A stretch of DNA of 64,000 bases, from contig NZ_CP046103.1 of NCBI RefSeq assembly GCF_009707325.1, forward strand, positions 1,661,810-1,725,809, given 5' to 3'. A program made the translations under genes and the position numbers. The stretch's first letter is position 1; every line of letters begins with the position of its first letter. Of the stretch, positions 62,640-64,000 are shown one piece after another. Under the pieces are notes generated by a model. That model did not search any database. It had not been told where the DNA came from and saw only the letters and a list, made by a program, of their open reading frames with translations. This DNA is from Pseudomonas sp. IB20. Its GTDB lineage: Bacteria; Pseudomonadota; Gammaproteobacteria; Pseudomonadales; Pseudomonadaceae.

Positions 62640-63125
62640 ATGAGCGACAACCTGCTGAGCATCCCGTGCACCACCCTCAAGGGTGAGCAAAAGACCTTAG
62701 CCGATTTCGCCGGCAAGGCCATTTTGGTGGTCAACACCGCCAGCAAATGTGGCTTCACCCCGCAATACAAAGGTCTTGAACACCTCTGGCAGCAGTACAA
62801 GGACCAGGGCCTGGTGGTGCTGGGTTTTCCCTGCAACCAGTTCGGTAAGCAGGAGCCGGGTAACGAAGGCGCGATTTCCGAGTTCTGCGAGTTGAATTTC
62901 GGCGTCAGCTTCCCGCTGTTCAAAAAGATCGACGTCAACGGCAGCGAGGCCCACCCGTTGTTCGTGCAGCTTAAAAAACAAGCGCCTGGGTTGCTGGGTT
63001 CCAAAGGTATCAAGTGGAATTTCACCAAGTTCCTGATCGGCCGCGATGGCCAGGTGGTCAAGCGTTTTGCCCCGACCACCAAGCCCCAGGACCTGACCCA
63101 AGAGATTGAAGCCCTGCTCAAATGA
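62640..63125 (+). CDS. gpx: Glutathione peroxidase (BtuE/GPx family)
   Basis: A 161-residue thiol peroxidase. The peroxidatic cysteine lies in N-T-A-S-K-C-G-F-T, with catalytic Q and W partners in G-F-P-C-N-Q-F-G-K-Q-E-P-G and K-W-N-F-T-K-F-L. It uses thioredoxin or glutathione to reduce peroxides in the cytosol. The ATG at 62640 follows CGAGGCACTGCC. The ospR start overlaps its stop by four bases, so both genes form one operon. Confidence 0.94.
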   Translation: MSDNLLSIPCTTLKGEQKTLADFAGKAILVVNTASKCGFTPQYKGLEHLWQQYKDQGLVVLGFPCNQFGKQEPGNEGAISEFCELNFGVSFPLFKKIDVNGSEAHPLFVQLKKQAPGLLGSKGIKWNFTKFLIGRDGQVVKRFAPTTKPQDLTQEIEALLK

Positions 63126-63613
63126 TCGACGCCCCCACTGTGTCCCTGGCCTTGGACGATCAGCTGTGTTTCAAGCTTTACGCCGTATCGCGGGCGGTGA
63201 CACGCGCCTACAAACCGATGCTCGAACAGTTGGGCCTGACTTACCCGCAATACGTGGTGATGCTGGTGTTGTGGGAATGGCACGACGCAACCCCGCCGCA
63301 GCCTACGGTCAAGGCGTTGGGGGAGCGGCTGATGCTCGATTCGGGCACGCTGACGCCGCTGCTCAAGCGCCTTGAACAGCTTGCCTGGGTGCGGCGCCAA
63401 CGCAGCGCGCGCGATGAGCGGGAAGTGCACTTGAGCTTGACCCCGGCTGGCGTGCAATTGCGCGACCAAACCCATGGCCTCAAGACCCGGCTGTTGTGCG
63501 ACAGCGGCATCGACCTGAACCAGGCCGATGCCTTGCGCGATGGCCTCGATCAGTTGCTGGCGCAGATCAAAGGCTTGTCGTCTGCGGCACCCACAGATCC
63601 AGCAAAGCCTTGA
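63122..63613 (+). CDS. ospR: MarR-family oxidative-stress regulator OspR
   Basis: A 163-residue MarR protein of the OhrR/OspR branch. The redox cysteine is in L-D-D-Q-L-C-F-K-L-Y (Cys16), followed by the winged helix (Y-P-Q-Y-V-V-M-L-V-L-W-E, S-G-T-L-T-P-L-L-K-R-L-E, R-D-E-R-E-V-H-L-S-L-T). In P. aeruginosa OspR senses oxidation and represses the linked gpx gene and itself. The same order with gpx is seen here, with a four-base overlap (ATGA). Its last 47 bases overlap the end of the sagS-like gene on the other strand. Confidence 0.9.
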   Translation: MIDAPTVSLALDDQLCFKLYAVSRAVTRAYKPMLEQLGLTYPQYVVMLVLWEWHDATPPQPTVKALGERLMLDSGTLTPLLKRLEQLAWVRRQRSARDEREVHLSLTPAGVQLRDQTHGLKTRLLCDSGIDLNQADALRDGLDQLLAQIKGLSSAAPTDPAKP

Positions 63614-64000
63614 GTTCTTCGCGGCGAAACGGCTTGGCCAGGTAATCACTCATTCCGGCGGCCCGGCAACGCTCGCGCTCCTCCGGCAAGGCGTTGGCGG
63701 TCAACGCGACGATAGGCAGGTCCGGCCAGCGCCCGCTGCGACGAATCTGCCGGCTGGCCTCATAGCCGTCCATCACCGGCATATTGCAGTCCATCAACAC
63801 CATGTCGAAGCGCTGTTCCTCGAGGAGCTTGAGCGCTTCGCCACCATGGGCCGCCACAATCACCTCGCACCCCAGCTTGCTGAGCATGCCCTTGGCCACT
63901 AGCTGATTGACCGGGTTGTCCTCCACCAGCAGGATGCACGCCCGGTGTGCGAAGGGCGCGGCTTCCATCTGGAGGGTGTCGAGGATCAGTTGCGCGTCGC
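63567..64000 (-). CDS. Hybrid sensor kinase C-terminal receiver domain (SagS-like), partial
   Basis: Only the last 140 or so residues lie in the window; the frame is open to its right edge. They form a receiver domain: I-L-L-V-E-D-N-P-V-N-Q (acidic pair), D-M-V-L-M-D-C-N-M-P-V-M-D-G (phosphoacceptor), A-L-T-A-N-A and Y-L-A-K-P-F. The position next to ospR, msrB and alaA is that of sagS in P. aeruginosa, a hybrid kinase controlling attachment and biofilm; the name is thus from synteny. It overlaps ospR by 47 bases, tail to tail. Confidence 0.75.
   Translation of the reverse strand, partial: DAQLILDTLQMEAAPFAHRACILLVEDNPVNQLVAKGMLSKLGCEVIVAAHGGEALKLLEEQRFDMVLMDCNMPVMDGYEASRQIRRSGRWPDLPIVALTANALPEERERCRAAGMSDYLAKPFRREELKALLDLWVPQTTSL

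Overview
This 64 kb window is a chromosomal segment of a fluorescent Pseudomonas (P. fluorescens group). The signs are high-GC coding sequence, an efp/earP/oprI/ohr/ospR gene set arranged much as in P. aeruginosa, and many copies of the REP/REPIN palindrome with its GGGCTTGCCCGCGAT-type core that is typical of P. fluorescens genomes. Almost all of it is core genome, densely packed on both strands. I see no tRNA, rRNA, CRISPR array, insertion sequence or prophage.

Layout. 0-5.6 kb: end of aroA, cmk, rpsA, ihfB and a LapA-like gene, then a 5'-truncated wbpM-like remnant and a ComEA-like gene. This is the canonical Pseudomonas O-antigen site, but the cluster is missing. 5.6-9.4 kb: a broken TetR gene, a GntR regulator with a DUF1989 protein, and an ethanolamine permease. 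9.7-17.8 kb: a complete kdpFABCDE potassium system with a probable KdpE operator. 17.9-26.6 kb: patatin phospholipase, CHAD protein, thioesterase, chemoreceptor, TatD, an MltF-like lytic transglycosylase and DoxX. 26.6-31.3 kb: a visibly more AT-rich block with a Gld-type ABC transporter and a divergent coiled-coil protein; this is the least understood part. 31.4-37.6 kb: greB, YbbAP-type ABC system, tesA, L,D-transpeptidase and oprI.

37.6-46.8 kb: a GNAT gene that has lost its usual stop, class I DAHP synthase, PilZ-like and thioredoxin-like genes with overlapping divergent start codons, panE, a 5'-nucleotidase, UspA, cysB, a Gre-like factor, and the earP-efp pair. 46.9-54.7 kb: ohr/ohrR, two LysR genes around a TauE exporter, a YcaQ-type DNA glycosylase, class II DAHP synthase and a spermidine-synthase-like protein. 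54.7-64 kb: a crotonase, a cold-shock-type DEAD-box helicase with a long leader, YgiD, a truncated tpm, htpX, alaA, msrB, gpx, ospR and the end of a sagS-like hybrid kinase.

Themes. Peroxide defence appears twice (ohr/ohrR and gpx/ospR with msrB), with visible candidate operators at both. Aromatic biosynthesis appears three times (aroA, DAHP synthases of both classes). Envelope functions are spread throughout. Several genes are broken or reshaped (wbpM, TetR, GNAT, tpm), and tpm ends directly beside a REP element. I found no convincing new defence or mobile system. The most open question is the role of the Gld-like ABC block at 26.6-31.3 kb.
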